NCBI GenBank assembly: GCA_021129895.1
Contig: JAJOKL010000025.1
Span: 4,013-23,666, forward strand
Source of the DNA: Candidatus Bipolaricaulota bacterium
GTDB taxonomy: Bacteria > Bipolaricaulota > Bipolaricaulia > Bipolaricaulales > Bipolaricaulaceae
Length of the DNA stretch: 19,654 nt
Reading direction: 5' to 3'
The position numbers and the translations under genes are program-made. Below, in pieces: positions 13,617 through 19,654 of this stretch (positions are counted from its first letter, which is position 1; each line of letters opens with the position of its first letter). The notes below the pieces were generated by a model. That model saw only the letters and a program-made list of their open reading frames with translations. It searched no databases and was not told the DNA's origin.

Positions 13617-14711
13617 ATGGTGGACTACAAACCCAGAAGGGACAAGCTCAGAAACCGCATCGCCCAAGAAGGGCTGGATGCCTTCCTGGTGGTCAACGTG
13701 GAGAACTCGGACCAGGCGAACCTGCGCTACCTTACCGGATTCACCGGCTCGGCCGGGGCCCTGATCGTGGGAAAAGAAGGCGACGTGTTCGCCACCGACT
13801 CCCGTTACACCGAACGGGCCGCCCGGGAGGTGCCAGGCCTTCCGGTGGAGAAGCTGCCAGCTCGCTGGCTGGACTGGCTTGCGGATCGGCTGGAGTCCCT
13901 GTCCCTGAAACGGGTGGGGATCGGCACCCAGCGGACCAGCCTGTGGCTGTATCGGAAGCTTGAGAAAAAGCTCAAGGGGATGGAGCTGGTGCCCCTGGAC
14001 GGCTGGGTGGAGGCCTTAAGGCGGGTGAAGGACCCAGAGGAGGTGGAGCGGATCGCGACCGCGGCCCGGCTCACCGACGAGGGCCTGAGGTGGCTCCTCG
14101 GGCGCCTGAAGCCGGGGATGACCGAGCGAGAGGCGGCCCTGGAGCTGGAGGTATGGTACCGCAAGCACGGGGCTGACCACATCGCGTTCGACCTCATCGT
14201 GGCCTTCGGGGAGGGCTCCTCCATGCCCCACTACCTCCCTGGGGAGCGGGAGTTGAGGGAGGGGGATCTGATCCTCCTGGATATCGGGGCCAAGGTGGAC
14301 GGCTACTGCGCCGACCTCACCCGGGTGGTAGCCCTGGGCCGGCCCGCCCCGGAGGCGAGGGCCATCTACGAGCTGGTGCTCCAGGCCAACCGGGCCGGGC
14401 TGGAGGCGGTGCAGGCCGGGATATCAGGACAAGAGGCGGATCAGGCCGCCCGGAAGGTGATCCAGGAGGCCGGCCACGGGGAGCACTTCGGCCACGGCCT
14501 GGGCCACGGGGTGGGCCTGGAGGTGCACGAGGGGCCGCGCCTGTCCCCCACCTCGGAGGACACCCTGGAGGCGGGGATGGTGGTCACCGTTGAGCCGGGG
14601 GTGTATCTCCCGGGGAAGTTCGGGGTCAGGATCGAGGACCTGGTGGTGGTGCGGCCCGACGGGTGTGAGATCCTGTCCTCCTTCCCCAAGGAGGAGCTGT
14701 TGAGCCTGTAG
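13617..14711 (+). CDS. M24-family Xaa-Pro aminopeptidase/dipeptidase
   Basis: The 364-residue metallopeptidase removes an N-terminal residue before proline, or splits X-Pro dipeptides, in the cytoplasm. Residues 1-135 are the creatinase-type N-terminal domain (NLRYLTGFTGSAGALIVG). Residues 140-364 are the pita-bread domain with all five dimetal ligands: Asp222 and Asp233 (LLDIGAKVDGYCADLTR), His297 (GHGVGLEVHEGP), Glu326 (VEPGVYL) and Glu340 (RIEDLVVV). Length and order are those of PepQ/YpdF-type enzymes; the exact subtype cannot be fixed. The ATG at 13617 follows a G-rich GGGGGC that is only a weak ribosome site; a GTG one codon later is possible. It lies 61 nt before bpsA on the same strand and may lead the polyamine transcript. 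Confidence 0.93.
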   Translation: MVDYKPRRDKLRNRIAQEGLDAFLVVNVENSDQANLRYLTGFTGSAGALIVGKEGDVFATDSRYTERAAREVPGLPVEKLPARWLDWLADRLESLSLKRVGIGTQRTSLWLYRKLEKKLKGMELVPLDGWVEALRRVKDPEEVERIATAARLTDEGLRWLLGRLKPGMTEREAALELEVWYRKHGADHIAFDLIVAFGEGSSMPHYLPGERELREGDLILLDIGAKVDGYCADLTRVVALGRPAPEARAIYELVLQANRAGLEAVQAGISGQEADQAARKVIQEAGHGEHFGHGLGHGVGLEVHEGPRLSPTSEDTLEAGMVVTVEPGVYLPGKFGVRIEDLVVVRPDGCEILSSFPKEELLSL

Positions 14712-14733
14712 CGACGGGTGGCGGTTTCCGGTG

Positions 14734-14768
14734 TCCTCCAGCCTCCGAAAAAATCCGTTGGAGGAGGT
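14734..14768 (+). promoter_or_regulatory. Predicted hairpin covering the bpsA ribosome site
   Basis: TCCTCCA (14734-14740) is exactly complementary to TGGAGGA (14759-14765), which is part of the bpsA ribosome site GGAGGAGGT (14760-14768). A second CCTCC (14742-14746) could pair in its place. If the stem forms in mRNA it would hide the site from the ribosome. What would open it is unknown; polyamine levels are an obvious idea but only inference. Confidence 0.4.
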
Positions 14769-14772
14769 GAGA

Positions 14773-15828
14773 ATGGACCTAAAGACGCTGGCCGAGCGCG
14801 TACGCGCTGAGACCTCCCTCCCGTTCACGGAAAGGGACGCCCAGCGCATCCTGTCCGCCGTGCTGACCTCGGAGGACATCTGGCGCATCATCGACCTCTC
14901 GGACGTGCCGGTGATGGCCCTGTGCACCGCCCTGAGGGAAATGGAAAAGGCGAGCTGGCTGGAGTTCGCGAAAGACCGGATCAGGTTAACCCAGGCCGGC
15001 CGGGATCTAGTGAAACAGGCGGGCATCGCCCCGGCCCGGGAGCTGCGCTGCGGGCGCTGCGGCGGCCGGGGGGTGGAGCTGGGGCCAGTGGCCGAAATGG
15101 CTGAGAGGTTCGCAAAGATCGCCGCGGGCCGGCCCGAGGCCATCCAGGACTACGACCAGGGCTACGTCACCGAGGAGAGCACCCTGTACCGGATCGCCTT
15201 CATGTGGTCCCGGGGGGACCTGGCCGGAAAGGAGATCCTGGTCCTGGGGGACGATGACCTGGTGTCGCTGGCCGCCGCTCTCACCGGCGCCCCAAAGCGG
15301 GTGGTGATGCTGGACATCGACGAGCGGCTGGTGGAGTTCATCCGCGAGGTGGCCCGCAGCGAGGGCCTTCAGGTGGAGGCCCTGCGCCACGACCTGAGGG
15401 AACCCCTCCCGGAGGAGCTGCTCGGGGCCTTCGACACCTTCTTCTGCGATCCCACCGAATCGCTGCGGGGTTTTTTGGCGTTCGCCGGCCGGGGCATCTC
15501 CTCCCTGCGGGGGCCGGGGTGCGCCGGGTACATGGGCCTCACCCGCCGGGAGGCCTCCCTCGCCAAGTGGCGGGCCATCCAGCGTGAGCTCCTGGCCCGG
15601 GGGGCGGTGCTCACCGACCTCCGGGACGACTTCCACGACTACGTGAACTGGCCCTACATCGAGACCATGCGCTCCTGGCAGCACCTGCCGGTGCGGCGGG
15701 TTCCGGGGCGGGAGGAGCCCTGGTACCGGTCGGCCCTGATCCGCATCGAGCTGGTTGAGCCCCCTAAGGTGGCGAACGAGCGCCTGGAGGGGGACATCTT
15801 CACCGACCCCGAGGCGGCCACCACCTAG
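14773..15828 (+). CDS. bpsA: N4-bis(aminopropyl)spermidine synthase BpsA (branched-chain polyamine synthase)
   Basis: The 351-residue protein matches BpsA (formerly DUF43), which adds two aminopropyl groups from decarboxylated AdoMet to N4 of spermidine. Such branched polyamines occur in thermophiles and stabilise nucleic acids. Visible features are an N-terminal winged-helix-like region (1-85), a CGRC pair (93-96), GYVTEESTLYRIAFMW (130-145), and a Rossmann fold starting KEILVLGDDDL, where GDDD (159-162) is the family's catalytic motif. VVMLDIDERLVEF and DTFFCDPTES follow. Length equals that I recall for the Thermococcus enzyme. The ATG at 14773 follows GAGGAGGT closely; a GTG at 14731 would add 14 residues translated from the ribosome site itself and is rejected. 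It is the first of five polyamine genes, followed 11 nt later by pdaD. Confidence 0.92.
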   Translation: MDLKTLAERVRAETSLPFTERDAQRILSAVLTSEDIWRIIDLSDVPVMALCTALREMEKASWLEFAKDRIRLTQAGRDLVKQAGIAPARELRCGRCGGRGVELGPVAEMAERFAKIAAGRPEAIQDYDQGYVTEESTLYRIAFMWSRGDLAGKEILVLGDDDLVSLAAALTGAPKRVVMLDIDERLVEFIREVARSEGLQVEALRHDLREPLPEELLGAFDTFFCDPTESLRGFLAFAGRGISSLRGPGCAGYMGLTRREASLAKWRAIQRELLARGAVLTDLRDDFHDYVNWPYIETMRSWQHLPVRRVPGREEPWYRSALIRIELVEPPKVANERLEGDIFTDPEAATT

Positions 15829-15839
15829 GCGGGACCGAA

Positions 15840-16298
15840 ATGATCCCCAACGAGATAAAAAAAGCCTGTCTTGTCGCCGGGGCCGCAGAGGGGGCCACCG
15901 AGCTCAACGCCTTCGACGGGGCACTCCTTTCCGCCGGGATTGGGGACCTCAACCTGGTGCGGGTGACCAGCATCATCCCCCCCCACGTGGAGGTGGTGGA
16001 AGCCCCGCCTTCGCTTCCCAAGGGGGCGTTCGCGCTGGTGGTGTACAGCTCCCGCACCTCCTCGGTGCCCGGGGAGACGTTGGCGGCGGCGGTGGCAGTG
16101 GGCCGGGCCCCAGACGGGTTCGGGGTGATCATGGAGGCCCAGGGCGACTCCCAAGCCCAGGCGGTGGCGGAGGCCCGGGCCAAGGTAGAGGAAGCGTTCC
16201 GGATGCGGGGCTTGGAGCTCTCCGAGCTGCGGGTGGCAGCCGCCGAGCACCGGGTGGAGCGGTGTGGGGGTGTGGTCGCCGCCTGCCTGTTCTTCTAA
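15840..16298 (+). CDS. pdaD: Pyruvoyl-dependent arginine decarboxylase
   Basis: The 152-residue proenzyme converts arginine to agmatine. PdaD cleaves itself before a serine, which becomes the pyruvoyl cofactor. Here the site is Thr43-Ser44 in NLVRVTSIIPP (38-48); archaeal PdaD commonly has Ser-Ser, so Thr in front is a conservative change. Other family marks are the MIPNEIKKACLVAGAAEG start, ELNAFDGALLSAGIGDLNLV (21-40), SSRTSSVPGETLAAAVAVG (70-88) and GFGVIMEAQGD, which holds the expected catalytic Glu. Length fits the family. The ATG at 15840 has only a weak GGCGGGA before it, so coupling to bpsA (11-nt gap) may help. It supplies agmatine for SpeE and SpeB encoded downstream. Confidence 0.92.
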   Translation: MIPNEIKKACLVAGAAEGATELNAFDGALLSAGIGDLNLVRVTSIIPPHVEVVEAPPSLPKGAFALVVYSSRTSSVPGETLAAAVAVGRAPDGFGVIMEAQGDSQAQAVAEARAKVEEAFRMRGLELSELRVAAAEHRVERCGGVVAACLFF

Positions 16299-16340
16299 AA
16301 TTACTCCCGTGAACAGGCCACTTGACCTGGGAGGTGGCAC

Positions 16341-16370
16341 GGCCCTTTTGGGGGATTCCCCAATGGGGCC
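16341..16370 (+). promoter_or_regulatory. Strong hairpin in the pdaD-speD gap
   Basis: Bases 16341-16353 pair with 16358-16370 around a GATT loop: 11 Watson-Crick pairs, one G-T pair and one T-T mismatch (GGCCCTTTTGGGG against CCCCAATGGGGCC). No T tract follows, so it is not a standard terminator. It sits about 40 nt before the speD start, in the only sizeable gap (112 nt) of the polyamine operon. It may be an mRNA-processing or stability element, or a regulatory leader of speD. Confidence 0.5.
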
Positions 16371-16410
16371 GCTTGTATGTGCCGAAAAGTTCCCAGGGGA
16401 GGAGGTGAAA

Positions 16411-16758
16411 ATGAAGGCACTCGGGAGGCAGCTCGTGGTCGAACTTTGGGGGTGCGAGCGCAACCTGAACGAGCCGGAGGAGATCCGCAAGGCCCTCCAG
16501 GAAGCGGTCGATCGGGCAAACGCCACCGGGCTGGACATCCAAGTCCACACGTTCAACCCCCATGGGGTGTCCGGGGTGGCGGTGATCGCCGAGTCCCACA
16601 TCTCCCTGCATACTTGGCCGGAGCTTTCGTACGTAGCACTGGACGTGTTCACCTGTGGGGACAAGGCGATCCCTGAGGCCGCGGTGGAGGTGTTCCGGGA
16701 GCTCTTCCGGCCCCAGCGCGTGGAGGTGCTGGAGATAAAGCGAGGCATCCAGCTATGA
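16411..16758 (+). CDS. speD: S-adenosylmethionine decarboxylase proenzyme
   Basis: The 115-residue proenzyme makes decarboxylated AdoMet, the aminopropyl donor for SpeE and BpsA. It is the short bacterial/archaeal class (about 115-130 residues). Self-cleavage between Glu61 and Ser62 in AESHISLHTWPE would make the pyruvoyl group on Ser62; His67 and Cys82 (VFTCGD) are the expected processing and catalytic residues. The start MKALGRQLVVELWGCE at ATG 16411 follows GGGGAGGAGGT, the strongest ribosome site in the operon; an in-frame ATG at 16264 begins inside pdaD and is rejected. The gene overlaps speE by 4 nt (ATGA). A hairpin at 16341-16370 precedes it. Confidence 0.96.
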   Translation: MKALGRQLVVELWGCERNLNEPEEIRKALQEAVDRANATGLDIQVHTFNPHGVSGVAVIAESHISLHTWPELSYVALDVFTCGDKAIPEAAVEVFRELFRPQRVEVLEIKRGIQL

Positions 16759-17639
16759 GCGCAGGAGATAGATGCGGGGACTGGTTATGTGAGCGGCAAA
16801 CCGAAGGCGTAGAGCTACGTCTGCGCGTTCGGCGGTGGCTCGTCCGCCGGAGAACGCCCTACCAGGAGCTGGAGCTGGCCGAGACGGATGAACTCGGCCG
16901 GGTGCTGGCCCTGGATGGGAAAATCATGCTCTCCGAGCGCGGCGAGCCTTTTTATCACGAGATGCTGGTCCACCCCGCCTTGCTCCTCCACGGCTGCCCC
17001 CAGCGGGTGCTGATCGTGGGGGGAGGCGACGGCGGCACCCTCAGGGAGGTGTTGCGCCACCCCCCAGTGGAGCGGGCCACCCTGGTGGAGATCGACCGCG
17101 AGGTGATCGAGGCCTCCCGGGAGCACCTTCCCACCGTACACCAAGGGGCGTTCGACAACCCCCGGACGGAGCTTGTCATCCAGCCGGGGGAGGAGTTCGT
17201 GCGGGCCCATCCCGGGGAGTTCGATGTGATCCTGGTGGACTCCACCGACCCCATCGGCCCCGGGGAGGCGCTGTTCACCAAGGAGTTCTTCGCCGCCTGC
17301 CGGGCGGCACTGCGGGGTGGGGGTCTTATGGCCCTGCAGGCCGGCACCCCCTTCTATTGGCCCCAGGAGCTCGCCCAGGTGGTGGAAAGGGTAAAAGCCG
17401 CTTTCCCTCATGTGGGGGTGTACCTGGGGTTCGTGCCTGCCTACCCCTCCGGGATGTGGGCCTATGTTTTGGCCGGCCTCTCGGACTTCCGGGCCGCCGA
17501 GGCGGAGATCGAGGCCAGGTATTCCGCCCGCGGCCTCTCCACCCGCTACTACACCCCGGCGGTACATCGGGCCGCGTTCGTGCTCCCCCGGTTCGTGGAG
17601 GAGCACCTGGGCCTGGCGCCCAAGGCCCTGTCCCGATGA
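16755..17639 (+). CDS. speE: Polyamine aminopropyltransferase (SpeE; probably uses agmatine)
   Basis: The 294-residue enzyme moves an aminopropyl group from decarboxylated AdoMet to an amine. The N-terminal beta region (19-55) holds TPYQELELAETDELGRVLALDG; then come YHEMLVHPALLLHG (67-80), the nucleotide-binding GGGDGG (89-94), VEID (112-115) and DSTDPIGPG (162-170), all standard for spermidine-synthase folds. Substrate choice cannot be read directly. Because pdaD and an agmatinase-type gene flank it and no ornithine decarboxylase is present, agmatine is the likely acceptor, giving N1-aminopropylagmatine as in Thermus. The ATG at 16755 overlaps the speD stop (ATGA), and its own stop overlaps speB the same way. 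Confidence 0.93.
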   Translation: MSAGDRCGDWLCERQTEGVELRLRVRRWLVRRRTPYQELELAETDELGRVLALDGKIMLSERGEPFYHEMLVHPALLLHGCPQRVLIVGGGDGGTLREVLRHPPVERATLVEIDREVIEASREHLPTVHQGAFDNPRTELVIQPGEEFVRAHPGEFDVILVDSTDPIGPGEALFTKEFFAACRAALRGGGLMALQAGTPFYWPQELAQVVERVKAAFPHVGVYLGFVPAYPSGMWAYVLAGLSDFRAAEAEIEARYSARGLSTRYYTPAVHRAAFVLPRFVEEHLGLAPKALSR

Positions 17640-18457
17640 GCTTCCGACCTCTTTCCTTTCTGGCGGCGGCCCGCTCGCTTGGCGAGGCCAAGGCCGCCAT
17701 CCTGGGGGTCCCGTTGGAGCGGACCGTGTCCTTCCGGGGCGGGCCGGCCCAGGCCCCGGCGGCCATCCGCCTGGCCTCCGATTCCGTGGAGTCCTTCTCG
17801 GCCATCTTCAGGGCCGATCTCTCCCAGATCGGCGTCTGCGACCTGGGGGACCTGGACGTCCACCTGCCGCTAGCTGAGGTCCTGGCCGCCTTGGAGGGGG
17901 AGGTGGCCAAACTGGTGGCGGCGGGAAAGTTCGTGGTGGTACTCGGAGGGGAGCACACCATCACCCTGGGGGCGGTGCGGGGGGCCGTGGCCGCCCTGGG
18001 GAAACTCCAGCTCCTGGCCCTGGATGCCCACTCGGACCTGAGGGAGGAGTACGAGGGGGAGCGGATCTGTCACGCCACCGTGCTCAGGCGCTGCCGGGAG
18101 GAGGTGGAGCGGCTGGTCATCGTGGGGGCCAGGTCGTTTTACGGCGGCGAGGTGGAGGAACCGGTGTTCGCTGGCCTGGATGACTTCACGGGGAAACTGG
18201 ATCCGGAGCTCCCCCTGTGGCTCTCCCTGGACCTGGACGTATTGGACCCCTCGCTTTGTCCCGGGGTGACCAATCCCGAGCCGGGTGGGCTTTCCTATCG
18301 GGAGGTCATCGAGATCTTCCGGGCGTTGCGGGGGTTCAATGTGGTGGGGCTGGACCTGGTGGAGCTGGCCCCGCCCTACGATCCTTCTGGTGTTTCGGCG
18401 ATCACCGCTGCCAAACTGGTGATCGAGGCCCTCTGCGCCCTCCGCTCCCCCAGGTGA
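17636..18457 (+). CDS. speB: Agmatinase/aminopropylagmatine ureohydrolase
   Basis: The 273-residue ureohydrolase of the arginase family releases urea from agmatine or, in this pathway, from N1-aminopropylagmatine to give spermidine. The dimanganese ligands are present: His107 (GGEHTIT), Asp130, His132 and Asp134 (DAHSDLR), and Asp199 and Asp201 (LSLDLDVLDP). HATVLRR (146-152) and PGGLSYRE (216-223) are also family motifs. It is a little shorter than typical bacterial SpeB of about 300 residues, mainly at the N-terminus. The ATG at 17636 overlaps the speE stop (ATGA); the long upstream extension lies inside speE and is rejected. It is the last gene of the operon, and AT-richer non-coding DNA follows. 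Confidence 0.93.
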   Translation: MSFRPLSFLAAARSLGEAKAAILGVPLERTVSFRGGPAQAPAAIRLASDSVESFSAIFRADLSQIGVCDLGDLDVHLPLAEVLAALEGEVAKLVAAGKFVVVLGGEHTITLGAVRGAVAALGKLQLLALDAHSDLREEYEGERICHATVLRRCREEVERLVIVGARSFYGGEVEEPVFAGLDDFTGKLDPELPLWLSLDLDVLDPSLCPGVTNPEPGGLSYREVIEIFRALRGFNVVGLDLVELAPPYDPSGVSAITAAKLVIEALCALRSPR

Positions 18458-18627
18458 ATACAACACACGTTACGTTGGCTTCCGATCCCTGAGAGACACC
18501 GTTTCAAAGCCCATCAGTCATAAACTCCCAATCGACCACAGGTATCACCAACCACACGGAGAATTCCGCATGTCCACCACCGAGACCCAAAGTAATTTTT
18601 AGAGATTAAAATGCGTTTTCTTAGTCC

Positions 18628-18647
18628 CTTTGCGTTTTGGTGATTAG
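18628..18647 (-). repeat. CACCAAAACGCAAAG-type motif (left copy)
   Basis: On the minus strand this reads CTAATCACCAAAACGCAAAG. It resembles TTATTCACCACTAAGACGCC at the right end of the window, in opposite orientation. It may be a dispersed intergenic repeat. Confidence 0.25.
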
Positions 18648-18713
18648 AAATGGCTGTTGTCTTTATTCTAGTTGCAATTGATCGAAAGCAGAGAGATGAG
18701 GGCGCCTCACCAC

Positions 18714-18744
18714 TGGGGCCACAACCGCTTGGAGGCGGGCCCCA
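18714..18744. repeat. 7-bp hairpin, TGGGGCC/GGCCCCA
   Basis: TGGGGCC (18714-18720) pairs exactly with GGCCCCA (18738-18744), and an inner CGC/GCG can add to it. It lies just past the 3' end of the minus-strand lipoprotein gene and has no T tract. Confidence 0.35.
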
Positions 18745-18760
18745 TAAGTCCGTTGTGTTT

Positions 18761-18788
18761 TAGGCAGAGGCGGCGGCCATGCTGCCTA
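18761..18788 (-). terminator. Hairpin overlapping the lipoprotein stop codon
   Basis: TAGGCAG (18761-18767) pairs exactly with CTGCCTA (18782-18788), with GGC/GCC inside the loop. The minus-strand gene's TAG stop (18788-18786) is the first part of the stem. No T tract follows on the minus strand, so use as a terminator is uncertain. Confidence 0.35.
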
Positions 18789-19407
18789 GTCCTCCCAATA
18801 GGCCAGGACCACTTCCAGGTAGGAGTTCTCGTCACAGATCGCCCCGCTCGTGTCGGCGATCAGGTAGTCAGGGCCGTCCTCGGGTACCGCTTCCGTGGGA
18901 TGGCGGTGAGTGTGGAAGTAAAGGGAGGAGATGGCCGCGCAGGCTGCCGGGCCAGCCAGCCGGTAGACGAGGTACCCCTCGCTGCTCTCCTCCGGGACGA
19001 GCGGGATGGAGGCAGCGTACACCCTGTCCTCCCGCCTCCACTCGCCCTCCACCCCTGAAATACTTCACCCGGATGGCGGTTAGGGAAGTCACGGTCTCCC
19101 GGGAGTCGTTGAGCTGGATCTCTACCCCCGTGCTCCAGGAACCCCCCTGTGCCCCGCCCTGATATTCCCAACCGGCGGGGACGAGCTGGCCTCCACTATC
19201 TATGAGCACGTCCAGCAGCCACGCCTCGTGATACTCCCGCTCCCCGGACACGGGGGTCTCCCACACCGGGGCCGCAAGCCGATAGGACACGGAGGCACTC
19301 CACCAGCCCTGCCCGTCCTCGCCATCACCTACCGGCACGTCGATCGGGATACAGCCCACCAACAAGGACGGGCCCGCCGCCAACATCATCGACCATGCTC
19401 GCCTCAC
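18786..19407 (-). pseudogene. Lipoprotein of unknown function, interrupted by a +1 frameshift
   Basis: From the GTG at 19407 the frame reads MRRAWSMMLAAGPSLLVGC, a lipoprotein signal with lipobox LVGC (Cys19), then a beta-rich region (GWWSASVSYRLAAPVWETPV, LNDSRETVTSLTAIRVKYF). After KYF the frame turns to low-complexity sequence. A frame offset by +1 carries on with VEGEWRREDRVYAASIPLVP and later HTHRHPTEAVPEDGPDYLIA and SYLEVVLAYWED to a TAG at 18788-18786. Dropping one G from the four-G run at 19055-19052 joins them into a 206-residue protein. I do not recognise the family. GGGGGAG precedes the GTG closely, and a good promoter lies upstream. Like the ferredoxin break, this could be a sequencing slip or a real lesion. 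Confidence 0.65.
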
Positions 19408-19434
19408 AACTCCCCCTTTCCAGAATTCCACACG

Positions 19435-19463
19435 ACCATACCGTCCCTTTTCGCGCCCGTCAA
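19435..19463 (-). promoter_or_regulatory. Predicted promoter of the lipoprotein gene
   Basis: On the minus strand, TTGACG (19463-19458) and TATGGT (19440-19435) are 17 nt apart. Transcription would begin near 19428, about 20 nt before the GTG at 19407. Confidence 0.6.
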
Positions 19464-19511
19464 CCGGTAGCCCCACAACCTGGTTCATGGAACCGGCGGG
19501 TATCAAGGCGC

Positions 19512-19531
19512 CTGGATCCCCACGGATCCAG
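19512..19531. repeat. 8-bp hairpin, CTGGATCC/GGATCCAG
   Basis: CTGGATCC (19512-19519) pairs exactly with GGATCCAG (19524-19531) around a 4-nt loop CCAC. It is the first of four hairpins in a row. Confidence 0.5.
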
Positions 19532-19536
19532 ACCTT

Positions 19537-19578
19537 AGAGCCTGCCCCGCAGCCTCAGTGTTTAGCGGGGCAGGCTCT
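19537..19578. repeat. Perfect 14-bp inverted repeat
   Basis: AGAGCCTGCCCCGC (19537-19550) pairs without mismatch with GCGGGGCAGGCTCT (19565-19578) around a 14-nt loop. It is the longest perfect stem I found in the window. No T tract follows. It may belong to a dispersed palindromic repeat family. Confidence 0.6.
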
Positions 19579-19585
19579 CGCCCGG

Positions 19586-19604
19586 CCCGGTTCCATGCCC
19601 CGGG
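19586..19604. repeat. 5-bp hairpin, CCCGG/CCGGG
   Basis: CCCGG (19586-19590) pairs with CCGGG (19600-19604) around a 9-nt loop. It is the third hairpin of the series and weak alone. Confidence 0.3.
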
Positions 19605-19606
19605 TT

Positions 19607-19636
19607 AAAGGAGCTTTTGGACCCAGCTCTTTTATT
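19607..19636 (+). terminator. Intrinsic-terminator-like hairpin
   Basis: AAAGGAGCT (19607-19615) pairs with AGCTCTTTT (19625-19633), nine pairs including one G-T, around a 9-nt loop. The T-rich CTCTTTTATT makes it the best intrinsic terminator shape in the window, reading plus. No plus-strand gene ends just upstream, so what it would terminate is unclear; a small RNA covering the hairpins is possible. Confidence 0.4.
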
Positions 19637-19654
19637 CACCACTAAGACGCCAAG
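19634..19654 (+). repeat. CACCACTAAGACGCCAAG motif (right copy, cut by window end)
   Basis: The window ends in TTCACCACTAAGACGCCAAG. It resembles the inverted motif at 18628-18647, so the two point outward on either side of the lipoprotein gene. Motifs of this kind recur between genes in many environmental genomes. The match is imperfect and the element is cut off. Confidence 0.3.

Larger units (their letters stand above)
18458..18785. other. Non-coding, AT-richer stretch after the polyamine operon
   Basis: No gene is seen here. Bases from about 18460 to 18700 are clearly poorer in G and C than the rest of the window (for example AATTTTTAGAGATTAAAATG at 18594-18613). The motif TGCGTTTT occurs twice in direct repeat (18612-18619, 18631-18638). 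No obvious intrinsic terminator closes the polyamine operon. Two inverted repeats near the right end are listed separately. The composition shift suggests non-native or decayed DNA. Confidence 0.55.

Noticed and set aside
14731..14772. Upstream GTG start for bpsA
   Set aside because: The added 14 codons are translated from the ribosome site itself; ATG 14773 sits correctly behind GAGGAGGT.
1..19654. CRISPR array, tRNA or rRNA genes, complete insertion sequence
   Set aside because: No regular repeat-spacer pattern, tRNA T-loop/acceptor pattern, rRNA core sequence or transposase was seen by eye on either strand.

Overview
The window is about 19.7 kb of GC-rich bacterial DNA, packed mostly with short gaps or 4-nt ATGA overlaps. 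An LPS-transport protein (LptD-like barrel) points to a two-membraned cell. A polyamine set for branched-chain polyamines (BpsA), with pyruvoyl-type arginine and S-adenosylmethionine decarboxylases, points to a thermophile. I cannot name the species. A deep-branching thermophilic phylum such as Bipolaricaulota/Acetothermia would fit, but that is inference, not a match.

Layout. (1) 1-632, minus: the start of a secreted DUF3857-type protein and a 69-residue hypothetical protein. (2) 646-1088: no gene, several inverted repeats. (3) 6250-1089, minus: a coupled operon miaB - pfkB-type sugar-phosphate kinase - CBS-pair protein - exonuclease-fused DinG-like helicase. (4) 6331-9847, plus: an unusual single reading frame joining an LptF/LptG permease to an LptD-like protein, then a small CDP-alcohol phosphatidyltransferase. 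(5) 10859-9858, minus: ruvB. (6) 10956-12412, plus: a frame-interrupted 8-Cys ferredoxin and a shortened aldehyde:ferredoxin oxidoreductase-like protein. (7) 13519-12518, minus: pheS, without pheT beside it. (8) 13617-18457, plus: an M24 aminopeptidase and the polyamine operon bpsA-pdaD-speD-speE-speB. (9) 18458-19654: AT-richer non-coding DNA, a frame-interrupted lipoprotein gene on the minus strand, and a run of four hairpins.

How the genes work together. The polyamine genes form a complete route: arginine to agmatine (PdaD), decarboxylated AdoMet (SpeD), aminopropylagmatine (SpeE), spermidine plus urea (SpeB), then N4-branched polyamines (BpsA). Both decarboxylases are of the self-cleaving pyruvoyl type, so no PLP enzyme is needed. 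The LptF-LptD frame and the phosphatidyltransferase form an envelope-building pair.

A recurring theme is expression. Genes that open a transcription unit (miaB, lptF-lptD, ruvB, ferredoxin, pheS) have a -10-like box only 5-10 nt before the start codon and no Shine-Dalgarno, which suggests leaderless mRNAs. Genes further along operons use strong GGAGG sites or ATGA coupling. pheS and the aminopeptidase gene diverge from one shared -35 palindrome.
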